NCBI GenBank assembly: GCA_964017235.1
Contig: OZ024938.1
Coordinates: forward strand, 8,671,454-8,735,453
Origin: Sabellastarte sp. h YS-2021
Taxonomy: Eukaryota; Annelida; Polychaeta; Sabellida; Sabellidae
Length of the DNA: 64,000 bases
Direction: 5' to 3'
The position numbers were made by a program, and so were the translations under genes. The notes below the pieces were generated by a model. That model searched no databases. It was not told the DNA's origin and worked only from the letters and a program-made list of their open reading frames with translations. Positions 21,841 through 36,000 of this stretch are shown one piece after another. Each line of letters starts with the position of its first letter. Positions within the stretch are counted from its first letter, which is position 1.

Positions 21841-22600
21841 TGAAGTAATCGGTAGATATCTAAGAGGTTCAAGGGAGGTACCAATGCCCTACTGTAGTAC
21901 TAGGTGCAAGTTAAGTCAATCAAAAATTATCTTTTTTACCTCTCAGTAGTGACCCTCTCTCAGAGATTTAACATTTTGTTATAATTCTTGCCAAACAATT
22001 TATTAACCATAAAAGAAGTCGTTCTGAGGAATTTTTATTTATTGAATGTATATATACAAAAGGAAAAATTAAAAGTTATGATTAAAATTGAACAATGTGC
22101 AACAGAAAATCTTAACCAAAATCATAAAAAGTTACAATTTTATCAAATGTTAGATAGTAACAACTGTGCCGAAGATTATCAATTGTTTTCACCATTTAGA
22201 CTTTCATAAACAATATTTTATTGATGTAATCAGGCAAAATCAACAAATATTATAATAAGCCTTCTCGCAGAGACTGATGCACAGGTTTGAGTATATGGTG
22301 TATGTTTTACTTGTTTTCAATGTCTTGTACTGTGAAAATCTATAAATACATTTCTTTTTGTATTATAAATTGTAAACACAAATATATTGTATTCTATTGT
22401 ACATGCAATTGCTTTTTGAATTGTATATGTATTTTCTTGTTGGAAATAATAATAAAAAAGTCAATCAATCAACATTGTTTCTTTACAATTTTATGTTGTT
22501 CATCTGTCATTTCATTTCTGTAAAGAAACAGGCAAATTGGCCCCCAAAAGTCTTTCATCCCCTAGTTGAAAAAACAGGAAAATACAATACAGTAGGGGTA
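21841..22600. other. Unassigned AT-rich stretch
   Basis: Short open frames only. The stretch ending at about 22475 in AAAAAAGTCAATCAATCAAC looks like a retroelement 3' tail on the + strand, but no coding part is attached. Confidence 0.3.
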
Positions 22601-22608
22601 CTTTTATA

Positions 22609-22814
22609 TTTATTTTTATTTATTTATTTGGGGTTTTACATCGCTTTTAATACTGTACAGGTCATATCACGACGGGTAGTTGGAAGGGCAGAGGAAACCA
22701 GTACACACAGTTTGTTAGGGTTCTGTACTGTAAACTGCCGACCAACGGCAAGCAACTACTAGCTTTCCCACTTGAGGCCGTGCCGGGAATTGAACCCCGG
22801 CCTCAGAGGTGGGA
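22609..22814 (-). mobile_element. SINE family B copy, 5'-truncated, with duplication
   Basis: Reverse-oriented; the tail and body are well preserved, but the first part of the tRNA head is missing. An 11-bp direct repeat GTACTTTTATA flanks it at 22598-22608 and 22815-22825. Confidence 0.85.
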
Positions 22815-22829
22815 GTACTTTTATAGCAC

Positions 22830-23835
22830 TTGATATCCAACATATGATAGGACTCAAAAGGTGACAGACTATGTTTGTTTTATAAGGGTGACTACTTTTA
22901 AAGTGATATTTGGCAAAGTGTGATTAACACAAATAAAAACTATTAGAATTTTGAAATCAAATTCTTTAAACATATGTTCTTTGAACACTTGTTTATATTA
23001 GAAGAACTAAAAGTGTAATTAGATTGCACTTATGTGAAATAATATTGGAATTTTCTTTTTTTATAACATTATGTCAATGGTGATAACTTCCTAAGTAATA
23101 TTTAGCAAAAGGGCAGTTACATACATAATAGATTATTGGATGCTTTAGCCAACTCCTTTTATCCTTTGCCCTTTACTTATTTAATTATGTTAGAATGATT
23201 AAAAGTGCAATTGCTTTGATGAAGATTAAGTGCCATAAAGTTTTATTAAAGTATATATTAGGTTAAATATGTGGTTTCTATTCACTAGCAAGTTTTGTGA
23301 TTTTCATCCTTTCAGAGCACAGTTTTTTCAGGGAGGGGCGATTTGACTGTGTTTTGGGGGGTGCCAATTCGGCTTGAGTATATTATCTTGGAGACTGATT
23401 TGGCAAAAGACTGACTTGTATAAGATTTCAGGGAATGGTACAGTATGCAAACTTTTCTGAAAAAAGTCAGTACATAGGAGACTTGGAAGTAATATAAATG
23501 TCCATAAAGGTAGACATTGCTGCCTGTAGCTTGACTGGTGCGTTATGTCTCTCTATCATTGATGGAATGTAGGGAATTTTTTATCACTGCACTTATAAGC
23601 CATATTTGGAGTACTGGACCTTGTATGAAGTATTGCACTCCCTGAGTGATTTTTAGGTTACTTTATTCATTCCTATAAGGAATTATTCTTCAAACAAAAA
23701 ATACTTAAATTGACAAAAAAATCTAAATCCATGTTAAAGCTACAAATGAACGAAAAAATTAAAATACAGCTCAAACAGATATCTTTTTATCCAGTTGTGT
23801 ATATCCAGGATATTTCCCTGGACAAAAGAGTGTAG
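22830..23835. other. No gene recognised
   Basis: AT-rich region 3' of the aquaporin gene on its own strand; no features identified. Confidence 0.35.
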
Positions 23836-23841
23836 TTTATT
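23836..23841 (-). terminator. Possible polyadenylation signal of the aquaporin gene
   Basis: AATAAA on the - strand, about 70 bases after the aquaporin stop codon. Confidence 0.45.
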
Positions 23842-23909
23842 GGCATGTATTTGTTATAGCTGAAGTATGAACAATAAACGATAGCTGCAGCAGTCCTGAC
23901 AACATCATG

Positions 23910-24004
23910 TCAATGCATTTGCTCCTGCTGTGTTATGCTATTTGAGTTCAATGTATGCACTTGCTCACATCCATTGGGCACATAGCTAACTGGTTTAACT
24001 GGAT
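23910..24004 (-). CDS. Aquaporin coding exon 6 of 6 with stop
   Basis: Acceptor TTTATTGACAG lies before 24004. It codes for residues 254-284, a hydrophilic C-terminal tail, ending in TGA (23912-23910). The phase match and acceptor support it; there is no conserved domain in the tail itself. Confidence 0.75.
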
Positions 24005-27000
24005 CTGTCAATAAAAAAATATAAAAATAATATAAAAGTTATTATCCCTCACAAGGAGGATATTTTGAATTGGTTGTTTGTTCTTCTAGCTAAACGAAGT
24101 ATTAATTACAATTTTGGAAAGATCCATTTCATATTCTGCATACCAAGAATCAAGAATTTTCGGAAATCCCACATGTGGAGGACTGTGCTTTATGAGTACC
24201 TTTTTGAATTTTAGACTTTTATAGTAGTTAATAATTAAAATTGAGACTGTTTGAAATTTAGGATTTTTTTTTGGTATCCAGAGAATGATTGAGATCTTTC
24301 ATAAAATTTAACTGTTCTTCATTTGGTGAGAATTACAAGCATAAAAATTTCCTCCATTACTTTTGGAGTCATCATGACAACAGACAAACGACAGACATAC
24401 GGATCATAAACATAATCAAGATAACAATATAATATGAAATTTCCCAAATGACAAGTATGAAAATATCAATCACAAATGACAATGGCGATATTATATTGTT
24501 CATCCTCATGAATGATAAATTTGAATGATGTGTATCAGTTTTGCACTGTACAAATTCTTTAATAATAAGAGTAATAATGCCATATCACTCACCAAGTTCT
24601 AGGCTGACTTCTTTGACTTCTGTTTTCCGACCAGCATATCTCAATGAATTCATGACAATTACTGCCACAGAAGCCCCAGCGAAATCTCCTAACCAGTAGA
24701 TCTGTGTGAGTACATTATAATGCACACATTCACAACAATTGTTATGTAAGTTATCCTGGTAACACTATGATCATATCATTCAAATGGATTTGAGAATAAT
24801 GATATTTTTTAAAAATTTTGATAAGATTTTGGCAATAATAAACCCCATCCCATCTAAATTTTGAAGACATTTTTAAGAAATATTTACAACAATGGCAATG
24901 TCGGGGTGTGCAACCAAAAGTTGTACATGGCTCATTGCCCCAGTTACTTTCAAATAGTAATTCTCGTTTACCCTTTTTCTTTCAAGCTATTCGTTGACCT
25001 ATGACCTTATGTCATATTTTTCTGCTAAATGCGTTTAAACCTCACTTTTGAAAGGAAAGTCGAAGTGTTAGGATGCCATAGTAACCCTGAGGATATTAAA
25101 ACACAAATACTAAGTGCTCTTATTGCGGCGAGTTCCAGATTGATGGCAATCAAGCAGAGAATTGATTGAGAGGACTGAGGAGCAGCTTCAGAACTCGTTC
25201 AAGCCTGGATGTGACAGCGTCAAGTTGGGCAAATTGGGTGTGTCCACTCTGGATGAGATGGAGGAGGAGAATGACAAGGGGGATGACGCTGTGATATCAA
25301 CTGTAAAGTTCTTGAAATTATAGAAAATCACACGCAGGTCCTTTTTTCAGACCCAGAATTGTGTATAACTCCTAATTAAATCAAACTGATAATCTAGATT
25401 GGAGGCTTGATTTCTTACAAAAGTCTTCGGTGGTATGTTACACTGAGCAAGGCAGAAATAAGGCTGAAGGCTGATCATCCTATTTTTCTTATTAACGTCT
25501 GACAATGAGGTAGTTCTAATTGCTGGTGAGTGCTTGTTTGCAGAATAACTCATAAAGATGTAAATGGATTCTGATGAAATTTTTCCAGAAATATTGACAA
25601 TACAACTAGGAAGAGATGATTATTTTTTTGCGGTAATCCAAATCACCATCCTGTAAAATCCTCATGTATAATCCCTCTATTAACACCTGGGCTTCCAGGG
25701 ATTACCCTTTGGTCCAGCTGGTTAAAGAGCTAGACTTGTGTTTATTTCTTTGCGTAATCAGAAGGCCGTGGGATTGACTACCAGCAAAACCAATCAATAA
25801 TCTCTCTTTACAGTAAGAATCTCTCTTTGTCGAAAGATTGCCCCCTCTCACAGCCAAGCAAGTTGAAGTGTAATAATGTAGTCATGTAAGACCTGAGGAC
25901 AGGTCTTTCATTGGTTTATTTATTTGGGATTTTACGTTGCTTTCAACACTGTACAGGTCATATCACGATGAGTAGTTTAAAGGGCGGAGGAAACCAGTAC
26001 ATACAGTTGGTCAAGCTTCTGTACTGTAAACTGACTGGTAGTTGCTGACCAACGGCAAGCAACTACCAGCTTTCCCACTTGAGGCAGAGCCGTGAACCGA
26101 ACCCTGGCCTCAGAGGTGGGAGACTCTGCCACCATGGTCTTTCATTGGAGCGGGGTGGTATATAATATCCTCATGTAATATCTAGGCTTCCAGGGATTCC
26201 ACTTAAGCTCAGCTGGTTAAAGAGCTAGATTTGTGTTTATTTTTGTGTGCAATTAGAAGGCTGTGGGACCAAAACCCTGCAGAACCAATCAATAATCTCT
26301 CTTTACAGCACAGTCTGGATCCAGAAAGCTTTAAAAGTATTTTCTAGCATTGTCTTCATAAGCCATGATAAGCTATCTAACACTGACCTGTACATATGTT
26401 TGTCAATTTTAGCAAAATTGTAGTGCCATATTTGGTTTACCCCATCCATCTTTAAATGATATGAAACAGACTGCATCAAACAGATGTATAAACAGAGGGA
26501 ATTAGGACAGATAAGATATCTTACCCAGTGTAGGTGAAAGTTTCTGGAAATGACTGCGGGTCCAAAGGCAATAATTGGGTTGAACGCCCCACCGGTATAA
26601 GTAAACTGAAATGAAAACAAGCATTGTTATTATTGTTATTCTAAGTCAGATTTATGGCTACACAGAGTGCTTAACAGTTGACAATAAGTAACATCTATAG
26701 AATTAGTAAAACTTAACAAACAAAAGCAAAGTAAAACTAAATGATTTAAAAGAGCACACTAATTACTAAAAACAGAAACTGTAAAATCATTTAAACAGTC
26801 ACACAAATTTTCAAGAAACAAAATCATTAATGTAGCCCCAGAGGTGAAAAATTATAATTCAAATTAAACTGAAGATTGTACACATGCAAAAAATGGTTAG
26901 CCTTTTTAACGGTTTTTATTTAAATTGCTGCAAGTAGTTGCAGTTCACACATTGTCTGGTAGTTTGTTCCATTCATGTTGCACTGATAACTACTGTGCAG

Positions 27001-30000
27001 GGGCAGTATTTACTAACAGAGATCAGTGAAGATCTGATCAAATGTGAGCAAAAATTGTCAACTTTTGGTCAGATTTTTGGATCAGCTCAGATTGTTATTC
27101 CAGAAACATTTGATCTAATATTTCAATCAAATCTTGAATTAAAGTTGATATATATGTTACGCCCAATCCACAAAATTACCCATTTCGTGAAATAGGCAAG
27201 AATTTTACCTATTTCCTGAAATAGGCAACTGACTTTGTCCATTTCATGAAATATGCAATCTTATGTATGCAAATATAATTTAAATGCATAAATGAGGAAA
27301 AAACTTTGTAAATATCTTTAAGAAATTTCCTATTGTGTATAGAAGTTCTACAAATATGTAACAAATATTGAAACTGTTAGTTCAAAAGCAAAAAGGTAAA
27401 TAAAGTGTCTTTTTCTGTCTTAGTATTTTTAAAAATATGTTAACATTTTGTTTGATAGGTATATTAATACAACTAAACTATTACTCAGTTAAATGTAGCA
27501 TTAATAAAATATCTACTTTTAAAGAGGAATTCATTTACAAAACTTACAACTTTTACAATATTTATGTCCCAAAAATATGAAATAAAAGGGACCATTATTT
27601 AATGTACATTGAATTTCTTAATCTTAGAAGCTTAACTAAAAGGTAAACTGTAAATTGTGTAATTAATGGAAGAAACTGGAATGGCCTCTTTCAGTAAGAT
27701 TAGCATTCTTTTTTTTGTGGTCAACCTATAAGTATTGTGAATTGCAATTAACTATTGGGCCCTCTAGAAACACAGGTCCTGAGGTGTGGTTACAATTGGT
27801 TAATGTGGTTTCAAAGGTTTAGCACAAATTTTATGACAATGTGGATAAATAACAAGACAATATTCTATAATTTGTAAATCATAATCACTGAAGATGGTAT
27901 TTATTTACAATAAGTGTATATGTAACGTCTATTTGATGTTTGAGCTGAAGAAAGACGTTTTTATTTGAATAACATAATGTCTAATTGTGTGAAATATTTT
28001 TTGTGTTAATAAAAGTGTACCAGCATGGTTAATCATTTTAGCAGTATAATATATTGTAGTTTAAAAAAATATGAAAATAAGTATGAAATAGTGTTTACAG
28101 TAACATTGAAACAATAAAATACTTTTATGCCTGAAAATTTATTTTTCATACATGGTTTTCATGAAATGGGCAAGCAAATACTGGATAAATGCCTATTTCA
28201 TGAAATGGGCAAAATTCTTGCCTATTTCACGAAGTGGACAATTTCACAAATTGAGCGTGACATATATATTTGTTGATGGGTTAACTTTTGGATCAGGATG
28301 GATAAAATATAACTGATAGAAGAATGGTTAAATCAGTCATTACCAAGGCACAGAGGGTAAGCTTGAATAAACCCTTTAAATTTCCTGAATGATTAAGAAG
28401 TCTTTTCAAAATTCTGAGATATTAATGAAAGAACAGATCAAAAAATCAATCTTCTGAGCTCAAGTTTTCCATAGTTTGTGAATAACTGTCTAATCCACTT
28501 GAATCTTTTTTCTCAAATTTGATCTGATCTTAATCCATATTAGTGAATGCAACCAGTGAGTAGAGGTTCTTAGATAATATTGATCCGATTAAACAGAGAA
28601 CATACTCTCATCACATTGACTTATTTGATGTTTTTGTGTTATTTAGCCCTTCTGTGGCAATTCACCATTCTAAATCTTATCTAATCTAATATAATCTAAT
28701 ATACTGCTTTGCATGCGCAATATCTTCCCCACAAAGAGGAACACACTGCATTATGACCAAGTGGGTAACACACTTGCCTAAGAACACAAAATATGTGGGT
28801 TCAATCTGAGGTACAGGCAAATGCATAGTGGCTCAGATGACCACTTAAAATGGCTGTCCTCTGTCATTGGGTCCTATCACCAGTGGCAGGTTAAAGAACC
28901 TCAAGGACGCTGATAAATGGTCATCCTTAAGCCTCTGTCTTTCAGTTAGGGAAATATCAGATATTTGAGAGTTGGACTGTACTTGTACAGTCGAATGGGT
29001 CATATAGCACTTTGAGTCCTTAAGTATATGGAGATATTGTGCTTAGTATAAATACAAATACAAAAAATACTATAGTTACAAAATCATTAGTCATACGGAT
29101 AGTCGGGGGGGGGGGGGGGGGTAATTAAGGCCTGTAGTCCCGTAGTCTGCAGTTATGGGTGTGACTAAAGGGAAGGACACTAGTTGGCAAAACTGGAGTT
29201 AAACAGGTGAGTTTTGAGGTGTTTGCTGATTCTTTGACTGTCCATCTTAGAAAGTGTAGTGTCTATGGTCCATTATGTACCTTCATATTACTTTACTTAG
29301 ATCTTTTAAATTTATATATATTATACAACAATTTTACTTAAACACATATACCAATAAATATTATATAAAATTTATATATTCATTTAAATGAACGTATGAC
29401 TAATACAATTATTCAAAAAAAAGAAACAATTGTAAAAGATTTTCTTGGTAAGAATTCCACGTGGTTTCTGTGAGGATAAAGTAATTCAGCTAACTCAATG
29501 ATTTGGCTCAAACAGGAAGTACACAATAAAATGCAGGTACAAGTAGGTACACTTTAGGATTATTGACAAAAGAATTATGGTATAGAAGCCTAAAGTACCC
29601 AGAGTACGGAGAGTGTCAAAATATTTGGTGACTTTGAAGAGCTTGGGTGTGGAAATAACTGGATTTTTTTATAAAAATCTGCTATTATCACTCACCCCAA
29701 TCATGACATTTAGGGCAATGGAAAAACCTATGGGTATCCCAGGTATATTACAGGCAGTCTTCCTAAATGGATCAGTAACTCCTTGAACGATCATCATATG
29801 AATGAATGATAGTACACACTCCACAGCAAGACCTCTCTCGGCTCCCAATGCAGGGGCAGGTTGGAAAGGTTTGAACCTGTGTCTGAACTCAGGAGGGGTA
29901 AAGCTACAAACATAAAAAATTGCTTTAAAATTTTTTATCTGTTTCATTTGATATGCTTTGGTTGCCTAGTGAATATCTATATTTAAAACTGTTTTACTGG

Positions 30001-33000
30001 TGTACAAGTTCCTACAAACTGTCTATCTAAAATATTTTGAACCTTTTCATGCACCTAGACATGGTATGTACAATACAGTTAAAGCCCAAGCTGATGCTTG
30101 AAGTCCCGCACTTTTCCACATCAGTATATAAGTCTACTAAGCATTTTTGCCTCAACTATGATGCTCCAAAGATTTGAAATGAATGGCCTGATGATGTTTG
30201 TTGAGCTACTCATTCAGAAAGGAGTTCAAAATCTATTTCTTTGCAAAAGCATACCCACCCTAATTTCTGTATTTTTCCTGATCTTTCTCCTTTGGTGCTG
30301 AAGTCTGTTATGTCTCTTGTTAATTATTATGGATTTCTGCTTTTCTGTATTATGCGTCTAGAGTCTGTCTTTAGGTGGAGATTAAGAGTTGTAAAAATAC
30401 TATTAGAATTAAAATATATTTCTTGTTTAGTGTCAATTTCATAATAGCACAGAGACATGGTATTGTGTTTCTTTAAATATCTACTATGTTTAGAATCATG
30501 GTTTAGTGATTTCCAAGACTATCTATATCATGGAGGTACAGTCAGTTCAAAGGCAAAACTCAAAATTGCAGCTTTGATGTGTGTGCTTTTTAAACGGCTG
30601 TCACTATGAGAGCAATTGTATATTTGTTATGTATTTTGAAAAGCCTGTTCTAATGGAAACAAGAGCACTCTTTGAGCACAGACTTCCGCTGAGGCTTAAA
30701 ACCTTTAATATTGCTTACAAGTGCATAACCTTCATCAACAATGGAAAAAAGTCCCAAATTGTAGCTTTGGTAAGTATTTTTATACTGAAGAAGTGGTTTG
30801 AGTTTAAACTAGGATAAAAAGTGTTTTGGTCTACAAAGGGTCTACTCAGAGACATGAGTAGTGCACTCAGTCACCCATCCAAGTCCTAACGTAGCCCATT
30901 GCGGCTTAATTTCAGTGAAGAGGTGGGTCCACCAGTGGTACTCCAGTGGCTACACCAGTTTTCAAGAAAGTCCGGTGACAAAAAAAACCCAAACTAAAAA
31001 AAAGCATGAGCCTCGATAGACCTTAGGCTTAAAAACTCTTAGCTACTAGCTACTATGAGAAAATACATAAATTTGGAATGTGCTTTTGAAAGATTGTCAC
31101 TCTGGGAAATTGATAGTATAATGGTAAGAGTATGTACTGCAAACTGGTTGTCAGTTAGAAGAATTTCCGAAGGAGGGATCAAAAGCTCAAAATTGCACCT
31201 TTGACATGTGTCTTTAAAAGATTGTCACTGTTGTAAATTACTCATGGAGATTTGGCATGTGTTTCAAAAAGTTGTTATTGTGGGAAATTAATAGATGGTG
31301 ATTTGGTATGTATTGTGAGTTGATTGTCACTTAGAAGAATTACCGAAGCAGAGGTCAAAAGCTCAAAATTGCATCTTTGACAGGTGTCTTTAAAAGACTG
31401 TCACTGTTGTAAATGACTGATGGAAATTTGGCCTTTGTTTTAAAAGGCTGTTAATTATGAATGGAGATTTGGCATGTGGCTTACAAAGCTGTCGCTGTAA
31501 AATACCAATGGAGATTTGGCATCTGTGTTAAAACGATGTTACTCAATTATGAATGGAGATTTGGCTTATGCATTTAAAAGGCTGTCGACATGTGACATTA
31601 CCAATGGGGATTTGGTATGTATTTTGACAATGCTGTCACTTAGAGGCAAGTCCAAACTACAGCTTTGGTCTGTGTTTTTAAAAGTCCATTGCAGTTGTAA
31701 ATTACCCATGGAGGTTTTTGGCTCTACTTTTGAAAGGGGTTCAGTGGAAGCAGTATTTAAATTTGTGTCTATTGATTGCATGACATATAGACATCTGTCT
31801 CATATCATCTGGGCTAGTATCCAACAAAAATTACTAGCTCAGTCTCAAATACAATCCCTATAATTAAAGGTTTAATCCTTATCTTTCAAATTTTTAAACT
31901 TAAACCTCAAATTGATTTTTGGTATATGCAAGGCTATTACTAGGAAATTCAACATTTAATGGGGCGATGCCATGAATTTTGCATTTTGATTAAACACTAG
32001 GAATACTTCAGTGAGTGTACACATAACCCAAGGAACAGAAAAACAACATCCCACAGTCTGCAACAGTAAAATTTATACACACGTTATCCCCCCAATTTTT
32101 GCCTTTTCAACGAGTAGGCTGTAAAAGTATGTCAAGTCATAACAGAAATACACTACATCAGAGCTTTAACACATTTTCTCTAGTGTGTATGTTCTACTTG
32201 TATATTGGTAGTGTTTTATACACAAAACACTGGATTAAATGTATTTTGTATATGGTTTATCTAAAGGTTTATGATGTGAAGATACATCCTTATTAGAGAG
32301 ATATAGATAATGCTTATATGCATTGAAAGTTACAAATAATTTAGTGGTTATAAAAGAGATTTAACAGAAAAGTCAAAAACATTTACTATTGTAGTATATA
32401 CAATGTATCTATTTCAAGTCCCATTTCACTTTAAAGTTCATCAAACAAGAAGGCTTTACATCATTGTATTATTAGTTGTACAAACTTGTACAATATAAAG
32501 ACAACGTATGTTTAGATAGTTGCTTTTTACTTAAAGAATATCATAGTTCTATCAGTTCTATAAGACAGAAAAATGAATTTGAATTAATAGTGTAACTATC
32601 ACCAAATTACATTCAGGAAAGCCCCATCAGGAGAGTTGTAAAAATAAATAGTTCTGTAATTTTTATCAAAGAAAAAAATGAATATACAGTGTAACTATCA
32701 CTAAATTACATTCAGAAAAGCCCAAGCAGCATAGTTGCAAAAACAAATACATTTATATTAGCTAGTGTATGTTTAGCCCATTTAATTTGAAATTTCTTTT
32801 GATAGTAGAACTCTGTTACATATGGATTCCTATAAGGTTGAAGTAAATAATTCAGGCTTCAACATAACAGTTTATTGAAATGTGACTGTATATCTAAAGT
32901 GCCTTAAAATATATTTATCACACATTTGATATTTGTCTTGATGAAAGGTTTCAAAGATGTGTCAATATGCGAATAAACTCACATGTATTCTGCAATAGAT

Positions 33001-36000
33001 TAAAACTAATAATGTAAAATAATCTTAAAACTCACACATTTAATACAAATTTTCCATAATCTGAAGAAAACAGCAAACTTGGTACAACACTTATTTCAAT
33101 GTTGGATTATTTATTTCTTCTTCTGCCTGCCCTCTTATAATTTGAAAAAAGTAATCTTATTCGGATTTTATAACATACCTGAAAAGTTAAAATATATATC
33201 TAAAGTAAAATATACTTCATATTCTTATCTAGTGTTTGGTTGTGAACTTTCTTTGCTTTCATTTTATTTTTCTACATGATTCCCAGCTACATAAAGATCT
33301 CCATTTTCTATTTCAGATGATTTCCCTTAACTTTGAATAATAAGCTTATTTTTTTCTTTTAAAATAATTTTTATCCAATAACTTAGCTATTATTTAAAGA
33401 ATTGTTGAATGTTTAAGAGTTAAAATCAAACCTTTTGGACATTATATCTGAAATAATAACAGGAATAATTGCTTATAAACATTTTACATTATATTTAAAA
33501 AATGCCATAGAAAAGAAATTAGCTGCTTATAAACTCTAAACATAACCCACCAGTTTAAATATTATTTTCAGAAACTGGTACTTTGTTGTTACTATTTGTT
33601 TCATGAAGTAGGCAATAAATATACTGAAATATACTAGAAACAAAGTATAAACAGTAACAAAACTGAGATCTAAGAGAACACATTTTGTGCAGTACAATGT
33701 GTGCATAGATGGGTTCGTACTGTGACGTAGCATAAACAAATCTGGTGTCAAATGTTCAAATGAGACAGACTCTTGCTTTCCAAGCTTCAAGTGAAAATTT
33801 TAAACACCACATATTTATGTGTTTTTTTGTTTGGTTTATATCATTTATAATGTATGAATGAATTAATAGATGAAATATGTATTTTTGGTTGCATTTGCCC
33901 ATTAAAGTTGCATAAAAATTTGGGCCTATCTTAGTCTTAAATTTAATTTTTCACTAAAACTGGTTAAGACAGTTTTCTTAGTCGTAAAGCCATTAAGAAG
34001 TTAGTCTTGGTTTAGTCTTATCTTTTAACTGTAAGACTGGCCTGTGGTGGTATTAAATATCAAATACCTAAATATGGCTGTCAGATGCCTGTTTTAAAAG
34101 TCCTACACGTATTTAAAACTGAAATTTATCAATGACCAAGTATATAACTGGACAATGTGTGAAGTAGATTGAGACCAAGTTTTTTATGAATACCTGAAAT
34201 GATCATTAAAATGACTGATATAATAAAACCTCAAACCAGCAGCTTCTGAAAAACATAAACCCTTGCCCGTATGAATTATGTTGCTAAAGGATGACCATTT
34301 ATCAACATCCTTGAGGTTCTTTAGCCTGCCACTGGGGATAGGATCCAATGACAGTGCACTGCCATTTATAGAGGTCATCTGATCCACTATGTATCTGCCT
34401 GTCCATGGGTTTGAACCCACGTCCTGTCTTCCATTAAACTATGACCCCCCTACCTGATGAGTAGCTGTTGAGTTATGCATGCAGATATTGCCAAAAGGTG
34501 ACAAAACAATTTGGGATTTGAGATACAGATAAGACTCTAGACCCTTTTTAGGAGGACTGAGCAATGGTCAGACCTAAACTTGTCTGAAATATATGACTCA
34601 GATAAAATGTGTATTTTGTGAGTTGTTGTGGATGTGGTTTATTAGTTTATTTGGGTTTAATGTCGCTTTCAACACTGTATAGGTCATATCATGACAGGTA
34701 GTTTTATGGGCAAAGGAAACCAATATATATTATAGTTGGTCAAGGTTCTGTACTGTAAACCGCCAACCATCGGTAAAAACTACCATCTTTCCCACATAGG
34801 TTTCAGGGTTTGAAACGTTGTCCTCGGAGGTCGGAGGCGAGTGTGTCATCACTGCACCAATGTGGCCCCTATGTTATGCGCATGGACAGACAGACAAAAA
34901 ACCAGACCCAATTCCAATACCCTCATTACTCCCCTACAAGAGACAAAGAGAAAAATAAAGTTTTGTAATAGATTAGATTTTATTGATGCTTATGCAAACA
35001 GACCAGGCATATTTATTCCAATGTCATGGTATGGTTGGCAGTACAGGCTTTTTGTTTGCGTGTCCATTTCTAAGGCATATGGCTTGTGGATGCGATTGGT
35101 GGCAGACAACTCAAACGGCATAGTTATAGCAAGAATGTTACCTAGTAGACAGCTTATGATGTGGTGTGTGGGTGCCCAATGCATCTGTTGTTAATTTTTC
35201 AACAGTGACCAGGCAAGCTATTGCACACATTCTGGATATATTAATGGTTACATGGTATCTAAATTTGCATCTCATTCATCAACTGACAACGATGGGGGGA
35301 AAGAAGGTTAAAGTCCGACCACAAAAGAGGAAGTCACAGCCATTTCAAGAAAACTGATTGTCTATGTTAATTTACCCCACAATTTTCAAGGCCGCATCTC
35401 CACGGTGGCAGAGTGGTAACACTCTCGCCTCCCACCTCTGAGGCCGGGGTTTGGTTCCTGGAATGCCCTCAAGTGGGAAAGCTGGTAGTTGCTTGCCGTT
35501 AGTCGGCAGCTTACAGTACAGAACCCTGACGAACTGTATGTACTGGTTTCCTCTGCCCTTCCAACTACCTGTCATGATGTGACCTGTACAGTGTTGAAAG
35601 TGATGTAAAGCTCCAAATAAATAAATCAAGGACGCATCTGCCAGCTGCATACCACACTCGCACACATGGGTCTGTACACTGAATTATCAGATCTATAGAG
35701 ATCAGAGAGAAGTCCTTACCCATACACCACTCCACTTCCGGCAGCAGCACCACCACATTGAAAGATGATGTAAAAAAATGCTGAAAATCATAAAATATAA
35801 TTAGCAAGATAGGGAAAACAGTAAAACCAAGATTCTGTTTACAAAGAATGGGCTGCTTGAAACACAATTTGGAACACTATGTAAGTTGGCACAAAATTTA
35901 AGTACATAATAATCACACATTCATTGGTTGTAAATTCAACAATTGGTTCTCATCAGCAGCACTGGTACATCTTCTATATAATACCCCAATCATACTACAG

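Noticed and set aside
34841..35194. 117-codon + strand frame
   Set aside because: Starts in a SINE and has no recognisable domain or splice context.
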